A stretch of DNA of 64,000 nucleotides from Clostridia bacterium. Lineage in GTDB: Bacteria > Bacillota > Clostridia > Oscillospirales > CAG-272. Under the pieces are notes generated by a model that searched no databases, was not told where the DNA came from, and saw only the letters and a program-made list of their open reading frames with translations. The DNA lies in contig JAFYOX010000003.1 in NCBI GenBank assembly GCA_017547755.1, positions 1 through 64,000 on the forward strand, in the 5' to 3' direction. The position numbers were made by a program, and so were the translations under genes. Each line of letters starts with the position of its first letter. Within the stretch, counting starts at the first letter, position 1. This document shows positions 24,883 through 34,347 of the stretch, in pieces.

Positions 24883-24937
24883 TTGGAAAAACTTTTTCGA
24901 GAAAAAGTTTTTCCAAAACCCTTTTCAAAAAGCTTCA
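24883..24937. repeat. Dispersed hairpin unit, reverse copy
   Basis: A 15-bp stem TTGGAAAAACTTTTT (24883-24897) and AAAAAGTTTTTCCAA (24902-24916) is followed by CCCTTTTCAAAAAGCTT. This is the unit in reverse orientation, placed between two minus-strand genes. Confidence 0.7.
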
Positions 24938-24968
24938 GTCTGAGAAAGAGATATGGTTCGGTTTGGAT

Positions 24969-25991
24969 TTACAGGTATCGGAAGACGAAGTCATAGCCGT
25001 CGTCTTCTTTGCTGAGTTCGTGGGTACCGGGGAATGCGCAGTATTTCAGCTTGTCTTTGGCGCCTGCCGCTTCGAAGAACGGGACGGCGCGTTCGCATTC
25101 TCTGAGGAAGGGTTCGTCATCGAACAATGGATCGTTGTCGCCTTCCTCAAGGTACAGCGCACGCGGTGCGACGAGAGCCGCCATTTCCGCGTCGAGGCAC
25201 CCGGCAGAATTTTTCCATGTCCAGTCCGGCCAGTTATGAAGGTAGCGGTCGCTGTACTGGCAGGAAGAATATGCGGCGGTGATGCGGGTGTCGGCGGCGG
25301 CGGTGAGCAGCGTATACGATCCGCCGTAGGAAAGACCGATCATGCCGATATGCCCTTCTTTTGCGATGCCTTCGTCCATGAAATAATCCAGAGTGCGGCG
25401 GATAGCGAAAACTTCGAGCGCGGCAATGGAGCCGCCGAGCTGTTTGAGGTCGTTGTCGATGCTGCCGCGGTCTTTTTTCGGGCCGTAATCGTCGTTCCAG
25501 AGGTACAGACCGGGCGCAAACGTATTGGCACCCTTCCCATACGTCGCGGCACGTTCGAGGAGATCGTTGTAATTGTACGTTTCGCCGAGAACGCCGGAGA
25601 CAACTTCCGGCGTACCGAGTCCGCCGTGCTGACAGATCACGAACGGCAGGTCTTCGGCTTTGTTTTTATGCTCGAAATACAGTCCGTAGAACCAGAGTCC
25701 GGGCAGAACCTCGAACTGCATCTGCCGGATCACGGCAAATTCGTTCTCCCCGTGCGGAATCACGCGGACATTCATGGGCGTTTTCCGGTATTCTTCGTAT
25801 TCGTTCAGCGGCCAGCCGAGCAGATCGATGTATTCCCTGCGGAATTTTTCACGGTCGGCGGCGATATTGGCAGGACTCATCCGTTCCGCACGGATGCGGT
25901 CAAATTCGGCGCGGCGGTGTTCGATGATGTTTTTCAGGCCGTGGTCGTATTCTTCTCGGAACGGGAGGGATTCGGAAATATGTTCGGGCAT
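24969..25991 (-). CDS. Alpha/beta hydrolase (acetyl xylan esterase / dienelactone hydrolase type)
   Basis: 340 residues. The nucleophile elbow is GLSYGG; the acid Asp lies in LEEGDNDPLF and the His in FPGTHELS, giving a full Ser-Asp-His triad. The N-terminal 100 residues (FRREYIDLLGWPL and following) resemble the cap of large carbohydrate esterases that remove acetyl groups from xylan. No signal peptide is present, so it would act on imported oligosaccharides. AAAGGAG precedes the ATG at 25989-25991. A perfect-consensus promoter lies at 26021-26049, back to back with that of the glycyl-radical operon. Confidence 0.8.
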   Translation of the reverse strand: MPEHISESLPFREEYDHGLKNIIEHRRAEFDRIRAERMSPANIAADREKFRREYIDLLGWPLNEYEEYRKTPMNVRVIPHGENEFAVIRQMQFEVLPGLWFYGLYFEHKNKAEDLPFVICQHGGLGTPEVVSGVLGETYNYNDLLERAATYGKGANTFAPGLYLWNDDYGPKKDRGSIDNDLKQLGGSIAALEVFAIRRTLDYFMDEGIAKEGHIGMIGLSYGGSYTLLTAAADTRITAAYSSCQYSDRYLHNWPDWTWKNSAGCLDAEMAALVAPRALYLEEGDNDPLFDDEPFLRECERAVPFFEAAGAKDKLKYCAFPGTHELSKEDDGYDFVFRYL

Positions 25992-26020
25992 ATCCGGCTC
26001 CTTTCGGGCGTTTTTCTTTC

Positions 26021-26049
26021 ATTATACGATAGCCGACGATGGATGTCAA
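26021..26049 (-). promoter_or_regulatory. Consensus promoter for the esterase gene
   Basis: On the minus strand TTGACA (26044-26049), 17 bp, TATAAT (26021-26026). Confidence 0.8.
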
Positions 26050-26133
26050 GATTGTACATGGGGATTTTTATGAAAAACAAACAATGAAATCATGGTTTTG
26101 ACAAACGGGAACGTGATAAATTCCGAATTCCGC

Positions 26134-26162
26134 TTGACACACCACCTCCTCTGGATTATAAT
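26134..26162 (+). promoter_or_regulatory. Consensus promoter for the glycyl-radical-enzyme operon
   Basis: TTGACA (26134-26139), 17 bp, TATAAT (26157-26162). Both hexamers are perfect, so the four genes 26198-31242 are probably well expressed unless repressed. Confidence 0.8.
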
Positions 26163-26197
26163 TATGGTAAAAAAGATTATAATCCGGAGGATTTTTT

Positions 26198-27235
26198 ATG
26201 GCTGTCATTACTGTGATCGGCTCGGGCATGATGGGCTCGGCGATCATTTTCCCCGCTGCCGACAACGGCAACACCATCCGCATCGTCGGTACCCCTCTCG
26301 ACCGCGCGATCATCGATCACGCACGCGCAACCGGCGAACATCTCACCCTCAAGAGAATCATGCCGAAGGGCATCACCTACTACCAGTACGAAGAATTCGA
26401 AACCGCGCTGGAAGGCGCCGATCTGCTCGTTTCCGGCGTTTCCTCGTTCGGCGTGGACTGGTTCATCTCCGAAATCATTCCGAAGATCCCGGAATCCCTG
26501 CCCGTTCTCTCCGTTACCAAGGGGATGGTCAACACCGAAGACGGCGGTCTGATCTCCTATCCCGAAGTGTACGAAGCGTCCACGGACAAGAAAATTTCCT
26601 TCATGGCGGTCGGCGGTCCCTGCACCAGCTACGAACTCGCCGATCATGACCCTTCCGAAGTCACCTTCTGCGGCCGCAACATCGAACAGCTGAAGTGGGC
26701 ACGCAGCCTTTTTGAAGCGGATTACTACCACGTCAGCGTTTCCACCGATGTGCGCGGTGTCGAATGCGCCGTTGCCATGAAGAACGCGTACGCACTCGGC
26801 GTTGCGCTCGCCATCGGTATGTCCTACGAACGCGAAGGCCGCGAATTCGAACATTACAATTCCCAGGCGGCGATCTTCGGTCAGGCGTGCCGCGAAATGA
26901 CCCGTCTTCTTGACGTCTGCGGCGGTCATCCGTCCAATCTCGCGCTCGGCATCGGCGACCTGTACGTTACCGTGTACGGCGGACGTACCCGCAAGATCGG
27001 TATCCTGCTCGGTCAGGGCATGGAATTCGACAAGGCGCTCGAAGTCCTCAACGGCGTGACCCTCGAATCCATCGTTATCTCCACCCGCACGGCAAAGGCG
27101 ATCCGTCAGCAGATCGAAGACGGACGCGCAAAGGCGGAACACTACCCGCTCCTTCTCCACATCGACGAACTCGTGAACGGCGGCAAGAAGGTCAACGTTC
27201 CGTGGAAGGCATTCGAAACCGAATTTGAACTTTAA
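26198..27235 (+). CDS. NAD(P)-dependent glycerol-3-phosphate dehydrogenase-like protein
   Basis: 345 residues. VIGSGMMGSAI is the Rossmann GxGxxG loop at the very N-terminus. SVTKGMV, GPCTSYELA and the catalytic lysine in AMKNAYALG follow in the same order as in GpsA, which makes glycerol-3-phosphate for phospholipids. The sequence is divergent from housekeeping GpsA (GPC where GpsA has GPS/GPN), and it leads an operon with a glycyl-radical enzyme, so it may oxidise or reduce another phosphorylated polyol. CGGAGG lies before the ATG. Confidence 0.75.
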   Translation: MAVITVIGSGMMGSAIIFPAADNGNTIRIVGTPLDRAIIDHARATGEHLTLKRIMPKGITYYQYEEFETALEGADLLVSGVSSFGVDWFISEIIPKIPESLPVLSVTKGMVNTEDGGLISYPEVYEASTDKKISFMAVGGPCTSYELADHDPSEVTFCGRNIEQLKWARSLFEADYYHVSVSTDVRGVECAVAMKNAYALGVALAIGMSYEREGREFEHYNSQAAIFGQACREMTRLLDVCGGHPSNLALGIGDLYVTVYGGRTRKIGILLGQGMEFDKALEVLNGVTLESIVISTRTAKAIRQQIEDGRAKAEHYPLLLHIDELVNGGKKVNVPWKAFETEFEL

Positions 27236-27249
27236 GAAGGAGGTTCTCC

Positions 27250-28116
27250 ATGAAAAAATACCTCTCCATCAAGCGCAATCCCATGCTGGACGGTCTGGCG
27301 GAAATCTCGCCGGACATCGTCTATTCCCATGCGGGCGGCAAGGATCTGACCCTGCGGGTGATCTATCCGTGGAAAAATGACGCAAATGCCAACCGCCGCT
27401 ATCCGCTGATCCTGTTCGTACAGGGTTCCGGCTGGACGTTCCCGAACATCAACTATGAAATTCCGCAGCTTTCGTGGTATGCGCGTCACGGCTACGTCGT
27501 CGCGACCGTCACCCACCGCAACTGCTATGACGGCTTCCCGTTCCCGGCATTCCTGCAGGACGTAAAATGTGCCCTGCGCTATATGCGTGCACACGCGGAT
27601 GACTGGAAGATCGATCCGGAACGCGTGACCGTTTACGGTACATCGTCCGGCGGCAACACCGCGCTTCTCGTCGGTCTGACCGGCGATGATCCGCGCTACA
27701 AGACCGAAGAATACGCCGATCAGTCCGACGCGGTCTCCGCCGTGGTCGAATGCTTCGGCCCGACCGATATGTTCGATCTGAACGACTTCCACATGAAGGG
27801 CAACGGGACGATGGATCTCTGCCGGAAGCTGTTCGGCGATCCCGAATCCGAGGAAGCCAAGGCGATGGCACGCGAAATGAGCCCGCTGTTCATCGTGAAG
27901 GACGGCGTTTCCTATCCGCCGTTCATGATCCTGCACGGCGACGCCGACCGCGTGGTTCCCTATGAAACGCAGGGTGAGTGCATGGCGGACCGTCTTGACG
28001 AAGCCGGCGCGGACGTAACGCTCGTACGCATCGAAGGCGCGGATCACGAAGGCGATTTCTGGTCGGACGAACTCCACGATATCGTTCTGGAATTCATCGA
28101 CCGTCACATGAGGTAA
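27250..28116 (+). CDS. Alpha/beta hydrolase, BD-FAE/HSL-type carbohydrate esterase
   Basis: 288 residues. The nucleophile elbow is GTSSGG; LHGDADRVVP supplies the Asp and GADHEGDFW the His. FVQGSGWTFPNI is a variant of the oxyanion-hole segment (HGGGW in most relatives). Such enzymes remove acetyl or feruloyl groups from plant sugars in the cytoplasm. AAGGAGG lies 7 bp before the ATG, and only 14 bp separate it from the preceding stop, so it is translated from the same operon. It is one of three esterase-type hydrolases in the window (24969, 35186). Confidence 0.8.
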   Translation: MKKYLSIKRNPMLDGLAEISPDIVYSHAGGKDLTLRVIYPWKNDANANRRYPLILFVQGSGWTFPNINYEIPQLSWYARHGYVVATVTHRNCYDGFPFPAFLQDVKCALRYMRAHADDWKIDPERVTVYGTSSGGNTALLVGLTGDDPRYKTEEYADQSDAVSAVVECFGPTDMFDLNDFHMKGNGTMDLCRKLFGDPESEEAKAMAREMSPLFIVKDGVSYPPFMILHGDADRVVPYETQGECMADRLDEAGADVTLVRIEGADHEGDFWSDELHDIVLEFIDRHMR

Positions 28117-28120
28117 GAAT

Positions 28121-29017
28121 ATGACATACATCGAAGTTGTTCATCAGAATCTGCATCTGCAGGGATTTGCCAAGGGTGGAGACTTCATGTACTGGTCGTT
28201 CACGGACAGTCTCGTGAAGACCACCCTCGCCGGAACGGTGAAATGTCAGTGCGAAATGCGCGACGGTCACCTCGGCGACTGCGATTACTACGACGGAAAA
28301 ATCTACGCATCCATGCTCGGTCATCCGGCACCCGGCAGACCGTGGAACGACTGGTCGTCGTTCTGCATCTACGTCTATTCCGCGGACGACCTGCGGCTTC
28401 TGCAGAAGATCCGTCTGGATATCTGCGACCGCTACTGGAAGGAGCTCGGCACGGATGCCGATACCCGCGGATTCAGCGGCGTGGACGGCGTGACCGTTGC
28501 GCCCGATCCGAAGACCGGCGAACCGAAGCTGTTCGTCGCCTGTGCGCTCACCACGGATGAGCGGTTCACGGATCAGATCCTTCTGCAGTTCACCCTCGAC
28601 GGCGCATACGAAACGGAATACCGCATCCCGACCGGAAACACGGTCTTCGGCATCCAGAACCTCGACTATGACTGGGAAAACGGCGAATTCTGGTTCTCGA
28701 CCTACGGTCCCGAACGGGATTTTCAGCCGGAAGAGACCCTGTACTGCGTTTCCGGTGACCTGACCAAAGTTCTGCGGAAGTACGCCTATTCCTCTCCGTA
28801 CGGGATCGAATGTCTCGGAAAAGAAGGATTTTTCGCTTCCGTTCAGTTCGGCGTAAATAAAAACCGCGGCGGTATTGCCTATTCCTGTACGGAAGCACAG
28901 TTCCGGATCCCCGCAGCGGAAAAATTCCTGACACAGCACCACACCGAAGAAGATCTTCTGCTGATGCAGGAGATCCTCAATGCTGTCTGTACGACAGACG
29001 AAAAACACTCCATCTGA
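28121..29017 (+). CDS. Uncharacterised protein, probable beta-propeller-like fold
   Basis: 298 residues; I do not recognise a named family. Repeating blocks of beta-strand type with aromatic/Gly patterns (LGDCDYYDGKIYASMLG, VDGVTVAPDPKTGEPKLFVA, FGIQNLDYDWENGEFWFSTYG, YGIECLGKEGFFASVQFG) look like blades of a propeller. There is no signal peptide or membrane segment. The start is 4 bp after the esterase stop (TAAGAATATG), with GAGGTAAG as ribosome site, so translation is coupled. Its place between an esterase and a glycyl-radical enzyme suggests ligand or substrate handling in the same pathway; that is inference. Confidence 0.6.
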   Translation: MTYIEVVHQNLHLQGFAKGGDFMYWSFTDSLVKTTLAGTVKCQCEMRDGHLGDCDYYDGKIYASMLGHPAPGRPWNDWSSFCIYVYSADDLRLLQKIRLDICDRYWKELGTDADTRGFSGVDGVTVAPDPKTGEPKLFVACALTTDERFTDQILLQFTLDGAYETEYRIPTGNTVFGIQNLDYDWENGEFWFSTYGPERDFQPEETLYCVSGDLTKVLRKYAYSSPYGIECLGKEGFFASVQFGVNKNRGGIAYSCTEAQFRIPAAEKFLTQHHTEEDLLLMQEILNAVCTTDEKHSI

Positions 29018-29034
29018 CCGCAGGGAGGTATCCA

Positions 29035-31242
29035 ATGAATTTTAATTTTCAGGAAATGAAACCCATCATCCAGAAGGATATGGACGCCATTCTGGAATCC
29101 TACCCCACCGATATGACGCACATCCGCGAAAAGGTTCCGTACGGCGGCGATCCGTACGTCCGCAAGCTGACGATCATCGAAACGGCGGCGGAAGAATGTC
29201 CGGTACATCTGTTCGGGCACTATCCCTTCGCGTTTGAACTGGACGTCGGCGAAGCACGCCACGTCTGCTACATCGGTCTCGGCAATCTCTGTTATCAGCG
29301 CAGCGGCGCGGACTTCAGCGGTCTGCGCGAGTTCCGCGGCATCGTCGGCGAGCACCGTCTCGGCAGCATCGGCGACTTCACCGACCATCTCCACCGGACG
29401 ATGGACCACGACAAGCTCCTTGCCGTCGGTTTCCGCGGCGTTTACGAGGAATGCGAACGGTACAATCAGACCGAAATCGATCCGCAGAAGAAAAAATACC
29501 GTGAAATGGTCATGCGGATCTGTCTGGCAATGAAAAAGATCGGGCTTCGTCTGCGTGCGCTGGCGAAGGAACAACTCGACAATGCCGGCAAAACGATGGA
29601 CGAGGATGTCCGCTACAACCTCCGCCGGATCATCGATTCGGTCAATACGCCGTGGGAAGCGCCCGTGACCATGTTCGACGCGCTGAACTCCATCCTCTGC
29701 ACGACCCTGTACATTTCCGGTCTGGACGGCGTGGAAGTCAACGCCTACGGCGCGATCGACCGTCTGATCCAGCCCTTCTATGAACGCGACCTCGCCGAAG
29801 GACGCATCACAAAGGACGAAGCGTACTTCCTGCTCCAGTGCTTCCTCCACAAAACGGATATGCACTGCCACTTCAACGACGAGCGCAAGACCTACGACAA
29901 CGGCGTTTCCGTGATGATCGGCGGATGTGACCTTGACGGCACCCCGCTGTACAACGAAATCACCGACATGGTGATCGACGCATACATGGAAAATCCGCTC
30001 ATCAATCCGAAGCTCAACGCTCGTGCGGGTTCAAAGAGTCCACGCGCGTATCTCGAACGCCTTGCGGCTCTGATGAAGAACGGCGGCAACAATCTCGTCA
30101 TCGAAAACGACGACTACATCATCCCGATGTTCGAACGGATGGGACTTGCTCCCGAAGATGCACGCACCTACGTCGGCAACGGCTGTCAGGAAGTCATCTG
30201 CCGGAACCAGCGGCACAGCCGTGCGTTCCTGTACATGAACATCGTGAAGGTCCTGCTCGATACGGTAAAATATGCCCGCTCCGGCGAGGAACTTCCCGAC
30301 GGTCTGAAGGTCATCTACCGCGACGGCGAATTCCGCGCGGATACGTTTGACGCTCTGCGTGCATCGTATCTGAAGAACCTCCGGTCGTACATCCGTGCGA
30401 TCGCAGAAACGTTCGCGCCGTACGAAGCGATCCATCACACGCTCATTCCCGAACCGATGCACTCCGCGTTCACCGCCGACTGCATGGCTCGCGGGCAGGA
30501 TATCACCGAAGGCGGCGCACGGTATTACAACAAGACCCTGTCGTTCGTCGGATTCGGCACACTCTGCGACAGCCTGCTGAGTCTGCGCGCGGCGTATGAA
30601 GCCGGTCCGGACGCTGTAGACGAACTGCTCACCGCCGTAAACGCGAATTTTGAAGGATACGAAGTTCTCCGTCAGGCGATCCGCAACAGTGAAAACCGGT
30701 TCGGTCATTCGGACGAAGCGGACGAATTCGCAAAAGCACTCGCCAACGATCTCGGCGAAGTTTCGCGCGGCATCTATACCGCGCACGGCACCGAATGGCG
30801 GACGTCGCTGTTCACGTACTATCTGTTCACGTCGATCGGTCACCAGACGGCTGCGACCCCGGACGGACGTCTCGCCGGCGAATCGTTCTCGCGTCAGATG
30901 AACATGGCATCCGTTCCCGATCTGACCTCGGCGGCACGCTCGATGGCGGCGCTCACCGAAGCGGACTTCAACGACGTCGGTATGTTCGACTTCCCGCTTC
31001 CCTACACCGTCACGGAAAGCAATTCGTTCCATCAGGCTCTGACGGACTATATCCGCACCTGTCTTGAGCTGAAGATCCCGGTTCTCCAGATGAACGTCGC
31101 CGACCGCAAGACCATGATCGAGGAACGCGACCACAAGGGCACGCATCCCGATCTGATCGTCCGCGTCTGCGGCTACAGTGCGATCTTCGGACAGATTTCG
31201 AGAGAAATGCAGGACGAGATCATCGCACGTACGGAAACGTAA
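29035..31242 (+). CDS. Glycyl-radical enzyme of the PFL/glycerol-dehydratase superfamily
   Basis: 735 residues. The C-terminal glycyl-radical motif RVCGYSAIFGQI places the radical on Gly713. The thiyl Cys is C384 in VGNGCQEV. The usual context in dehydratases and lyases is GCVE; PFL has CC. So this is not a pyruvate formate-lyase but a dehydratase/lyase-like member with a Q in place of V. The N-terminal PFL domain occupies residues about 1-590. GGGAGG precedes the ATG, 18 bp after the previous gene. No radical-SAM activating enzyme is encoded in the window, so activation must come from elsewhere. The substrate is unknown. Confidence 0.85.
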   Translation: MNFNFQEMKPIIQKDMDAILESYPTDMTHIREKVPYGGDPYVRKLTIIETAAEECPVHLFGHYPFAFELDVGEARHVCYIGLGNLCYQRSGADFSGLREFRGIVGEHRLGSIGDFTDHLHRTMDHDKLLAVGFRGVYEECERYNQTEIDPQKKKYREMVMRICLAMKKIGLRLRALAKEQLDNAGKTMDEDVRYNLRRIIDSVNTPWEAPVTMFDALNSILCTTLYISGLDGVEVNAYGAIDRLIQPFYERDLAEGRITKDEAYFLLQCFLHKTDMHCHFNDERKTYDNGVSVMIGGCDLDGTPLYNEITDMVIDAYMENPLINPKLNARAGSKSPRAYLERLAALMKNGGNNLVIENDDYIIPMFERMGLAPEDARTYVGNGCQEVICRNQRHSRAFLYMNIVKVLLDTVKYARSGEELPDGLKVIYRDGEFRADTFDALRASYLKNLRSYIRAIAETFAPYEAIHHTLIPEPMHSAFTADCMARGQDITEGGARYYNKTLSFVGFGTLCDSLLSLRAAYEAGPDAVDELLTAVNANFEGYEVLRQAIRNSENRFGHSDEADEFAKALANDLGEVSRGIYTAHGTEWRTSLFTYYLFTSIGHQTAATPDGRLAGESFSRQMNMASVPDLTSAARSMAALTEADFNDVGMFDFPLPYTVTESNSFHQALTDYIRTCLELKIPVLQMNVADRKTMIEERDHKGTHPDLIVRVCGYSAIFGQISREMQDEIIARTET

Positions 31243-31260
31243 AGAAATATGCAAAACAAA

Positions 31261-31293
31261 AAATCCAAAGGTTTCATACCTTTGGATTTTTTT
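31261..31293. terminator. Bidirectional terminator after the glycyl-radical operon
   Basis: A 12-bp perfect stem AAATCCAAAGGT (31261-31272) and ACCTTTGGATTT (31278-31289), with a T run on plus and an A-rich run on the other side. Confidence 0.85.
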
Positions 31294-31308
31294 ACGGAAA
31301 TTATAAAG

Positions 31309-32793
31309 TCAGTTCTGGAGGATCGCTTCAATGAGCTTTTCGGAATTCTTGCCGAACGCCTTATTGAGACGCTGTGCGGTCGAAGAGAATCCTTCGCCGC
31401 TCTTCACTGCCATGCAGAAACCATCGGAAATACCGTTGAAGGTAAATGCATGCATCAGGTCAAAGCTGCGGCTCTGAATCAGCTTACGGAATACGGTTAC
31501 AGAATTCTGGTCGCGCAGACCCTTACCGATAACGGCGCTTTCCGTGTATTCCTTCAGAGTGTAGTCGTAAGTATATGCCGCGATCGCTTCGAGGAAGGAA
31601 CCGATTTCCGGATAGTCGTCCTGACCGTCGCCGTTGTCGTCACTGACATCCACGGGAAGGAAGAACGTACCGGGATTCTGAACGAAGCAGTAGGATTCTT
31701 CGCTGGAATAGTCATAACGCGGGAAGCCGATGACACCGTAGTCGTCTTCAACACCGCGGAGGTGCTTGTAGTCGCCCATCAGACGGGAATAGAACAGAAC
31801 TTTGCCTTCGGAGAAAGCGGTACGTCCGAGGTCGTAGTCAGCATAGTTTACGTGATCCGAATTGCCGGGAACATAGATTTCGGAAATCTTTTCGGCAACC
31901 TTCAGGAAGCTTTCTTCACCCATGTTCAGAAGGAACGTGGAATTTTCCTTATCCCAGCTGATCAGGCTCTTGTCCGAAGCAAACAGCATCGGCTGGAACC
32001 AGTATTCACGGCCCGCAAGACCCATGACATCCGTGCCGAGTTCGTATACACCGTCGCCGTTTTCGTCACTGGAAACCGCTGTGATCATCGAAGAGAATTT
32101 ATCGATCACCCATTCGTCGTTTACCCAGAGTTCATACGGGTCTTCGAGCTGATACTGGTTGAGAAGCGCACCGTTGTAGAACAGAACGGTCATGGATTCG
32201 TAATGGTCAAACCCGAAGTCGAGCAGACCGAAATACATCTTGTCAAGGATCGTCAGATTTTCAAGCGCACCCTGATCCCAGTAGGGCTTGGTCATATCGA
32301 TGTTGGGGAGTTCTTTGTAATTCTTGAGATAGCCTTTGGTGATCAGGCCGCCTGCCTGTTCGATCAGACCGTACGCAAGGTCCATTTCACCGGTGCCCGC
32401 TACAACTGCCGTTTCCAGAACGCTGCCGGGATTCCAGGTTGCCGGATTGTCCTTGATCAGACAGTTCAGTTTGGATTCCACAAAGCGGTTACGGTTGTAG
32501 ATCGCGTCGTCGAGACGTTCGCCGGTCAGTTCTTCCAGGTCAAGTTTGTTGTGGAAGTTAACTTCATGGATGGTACTTTCAATATTGATCGCCATGCCGC
32601 CGAGATCGGGCTTTGCAACAGCATCCCAGTTCGGAGATTCGGAGACGGTTTCTTCCTCAGCCGCAGCTGCTTCCGCTTCCGCAGATACCACTTCCGTATT
32701 GGTATCGGTCTGTTCCGAAGGCGTTTCACTGCAGGACACCACGGAAAGCAGAGCCATCAGTAGTGCCAGACCAAAAGCTAACTTCTTTTTCAT
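31309..32793 (-). CDS. Solute-binding lipoprotein (orphan ABC substrate-binding type)
   Basis: 494 residues. A lipoprotein signal is clear: MKKKLAFGLALLMALLSVVSC with the lipidated Cys at 21, then a Glu/Ala/Thr-rich linker to about residue 55. The mature part has the two-lobed binding-protein pattern; GERLDDAIYNRNRFVESKLN matches the segment GDVVNDTVFERN and GEVINDAVYERN in the lipoproteins at 51726 and 59624. GDGQDDYP and ENGDGVYELG resemble Ca2+-binding loops. These proteins capture sugars for ABC importers at the outer membrane face, but no permease or ATPase gene lies nearby. The promoter at 32841 is a perfect consensus. Confidence 0.85.
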   Translation of the reverse strand: MKKKLAFGLALLMALLSVVSCSETPSEQTDTNTEVVSAEAEAAAAEEETVSESPNWDAVAKPDLGGMAINIESTIHEVNFHNKLDLEELTGERLDDAIYNRNRFVESKLNCLIKDNPATWNPGSVLETAVVAGTGEMDLAYGLIEQAGGLITKGYLKNYKELPNIDMTKPYWDQGALENLTILDKMYFGLLDFGFDHYESMTVLFYNGALLNQYQLEDPYELWVNDEWVIDKFSSMITAVSSDENGDGVYELGTDVMGLAGREYWFQPMLFASDKSLISWDKENSTFLLNMGEESFLKVAEKISEIYVPGNSDHVNYADYDLGRTAFSEGKVLFYSRLMGDYKHLRGVEDDYGVIGFPRYDYSSEESYCFVQNPGTFFLPVDVSDDNGDGQDDYPEIGSFLEAIAAYTYDYTLKEYTESAVIGKGLRDQNSVTVFRKLIQSRSFDLMHAFTFNGISDGFCMAVKSGEGFSSTAQRLNKAFGKNSEKLIEAILQN

Positions 32794-32840
32794 TGATTTC
32801 TCCCATTTCTATAGTTCTATTTGATGTTTCGACCTGTGAC

Positions 32841-32869
32841 ATTATACTCCCGTATATATCAATTGTCAA
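32841..32869 (-). promoter_or_regulatory. Consensus promoter for the binding lipoprotein at 31309
   Basis: On the minus strand TTGACA (32864-32869), 17 bp, TATAAT (32841-32846). Confidence 0.8.
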
Positions 32870-32930
32870 TTGTAATTAAAACCAACCTTCCCATTCAAAA
32901 CCTCAGCTTATCCGGCAGATTCGACCAAAA

Positions 32931-32969
32931 AAACAGACTCAGCTTTCAAAGAATGAAGTGAGTCTGTTT
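32931..32969 (-). terminator. Intrinsic terminator of the second MATE gene
   Basis: AAACAGACTCA (32931-32941) pairs with TGAGTCTGTTT (32959-32969). On the minus strand the stem is followed by TTTTTTGG. Confidence 0.8.
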
Positions 32970-32979
32970 GAATGAATTG

Positions 32980-34347
32980 TTATACGGTTTCTCCGCGTTC
33001 TCTGGCCGCTTTTTTGATCTTTGCAAGGTGCCGGAAATAGAACACCGTATGCGCCGCCGTCGTGAGAGCCCACGAGATCGGATAGGCAAGATACAGGATC
33101 GTCAGCGAACGGAACGCCGCAAAGATCGTCATGATCCAGACGATGCGCAGGAGGCACGAACCGACGAGCGACGTAACCATCGGAACGATCGACATCCCCA
33201 TGCCGCGCTGGCCGCCGACCATGACTTCCATCATGCCGCACAGGAAGTACGGGATGATCAGGAACATCAGACGGGTGACACCGTACGGAATGGCTTCGGG
33301 GTCGTTCGGAAGGTAGATCCTCAGCAGAGGTTCGGCGAACGCATACATCAGTACGCCGACGCCGAGACCGATCACCATGACGACGATCAGACAGCGGAAA
33401 ACGACCTTGTTGACCATATGGTACTTTTTCGCACCCATGTTCTGTCCGACAAAGGTCAGCGCCGCGTGATAAACGGAGTTCATCGCGGTATAGGCGAAGC
33501 CTTCGAGCTGTCCTGCCGCCGTATTGCCGGCCATGACAACGGAGCCGAAGGAGTTGATCGAGGACTGGATCACGACGTTCGATACCGAGAAGACGGAACC
33601 CTGGATCCCTGCCGGGAGACCGACGCGGATGATCTTCTGCAGTTTGTCCCTGTGGATCCGCAGTTTGCGGAAATCGAGATGACAGCAGCTCTTTTCGCGC
33701 ACCAGGCAGACAATGATCATCCCCATCGAAACGTACTGCGAAATGATCGTCGCAAGCGCAACACCGGCAACGCTCATATGGAGAACGATGACGAAAACAA
33801 GGTTCAGCAGAACGTTGATGATGCCGGAGATCGTCAGATAATACAGCGGACGCTTGGTATCCCCGACGGATCGGAGGATCGACGCGCCGAAGTTGTAAAC
33901 CAGCGACGCGGGCGTACCGAGGAAGTAGATCGCAAGGTAGGTCGTGGACAGAGGAAGAACATCTTCCGGCGTATCCATCCACTTGAGGAAGGTCCCGGAG
34001 CAGAGACATCCGAACGCGCCGACGGCGATACCGCAGAAAATACTGATGAGAATGGACGTATGTACGGTTTTCTGTACGCCTTCGTGGTCATTTGCGCCGT
34101 AGTCGTGTGCGACCGCGACGGCCGTACCGACGGACAGACCCATGAACACATTCAGAATCAGGTTGACAAGCGCGCCGGTCGAACCGACAGCGGCAAGCGC
34201 GTTGCTTCCGTCAAACCGCCCGACAACGACATTGTCCGCCGCATTGTAGAGAAGCTGTAAAATCCCGGTCAGCATCAGCGGGACGATATAGCGGACGATC
34301 TGCCCCGTCAGGGAGCGTTCTTTTTTTTGTTTCACTGTTTCACTCAT
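32980..34347 (-). CDS. MATE-family efflux transporter
   Basis: 455 residues, 12 helices. IVPLMLTGILQLLYNAADNVVVGRF is the family's first-helix region, with the conserved D in AADNVV; SILRSVGDTKRPL is the loop after helix 4 and VGLPAGIQGSVFS starts the second repeat. GAGGGAATC lies before the ATG. On the minus strand a TATAAT preceded by TTGTTT at 17 bp gives a weaker promoter near 34410. It is paralogous to the MATE at 15759 but from a different subgroup (closer to the DinF/NorM-like clostridial clade). The substrate is unknown. The gap 34348-34489 holds only this promoter and a small hairpin. Confidence 0.9.
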   Translation of the reverse strand: MSETVKQKKERSLTGQIVRYIVPLMLTGILQLLYNAADNVVVGRFDGSNALAAVGSTGALVNLILNVFMGLSVGTAVAVAHDYGANDHEGVQKTVHTSILISIFCGIAVGAFGCLCSGTFLKWMDTPEDVLPLSTTYLAIYFLGTPASLVYNFGASILRSVGDTKRPLYYLTISGIINVLLNLVFVIVLHMSVAGVALATIISQYVSMGMIIVCLVREKSCCHLDFRKLRIHRDKLQKIIRVGLPAGIQGSVFSVSNVVIQSSINSFGSVVMAGNTAAGQLEGFAYTAMNSVYHAALTFVGQNMGAKKYHMVNKVVFRCLIVVMVIGLGVGVLMYAFAEPLLRIYLPNDPEAIPYGVTRLMFLIIPYFLCGMMEVMVGGQRGMGMSIVPMVTSLVGSCLLRIVWIMTIFAAFRSLTILYLAYPISWALTTAAHTVFYFRHLAKIKKAARERGETV

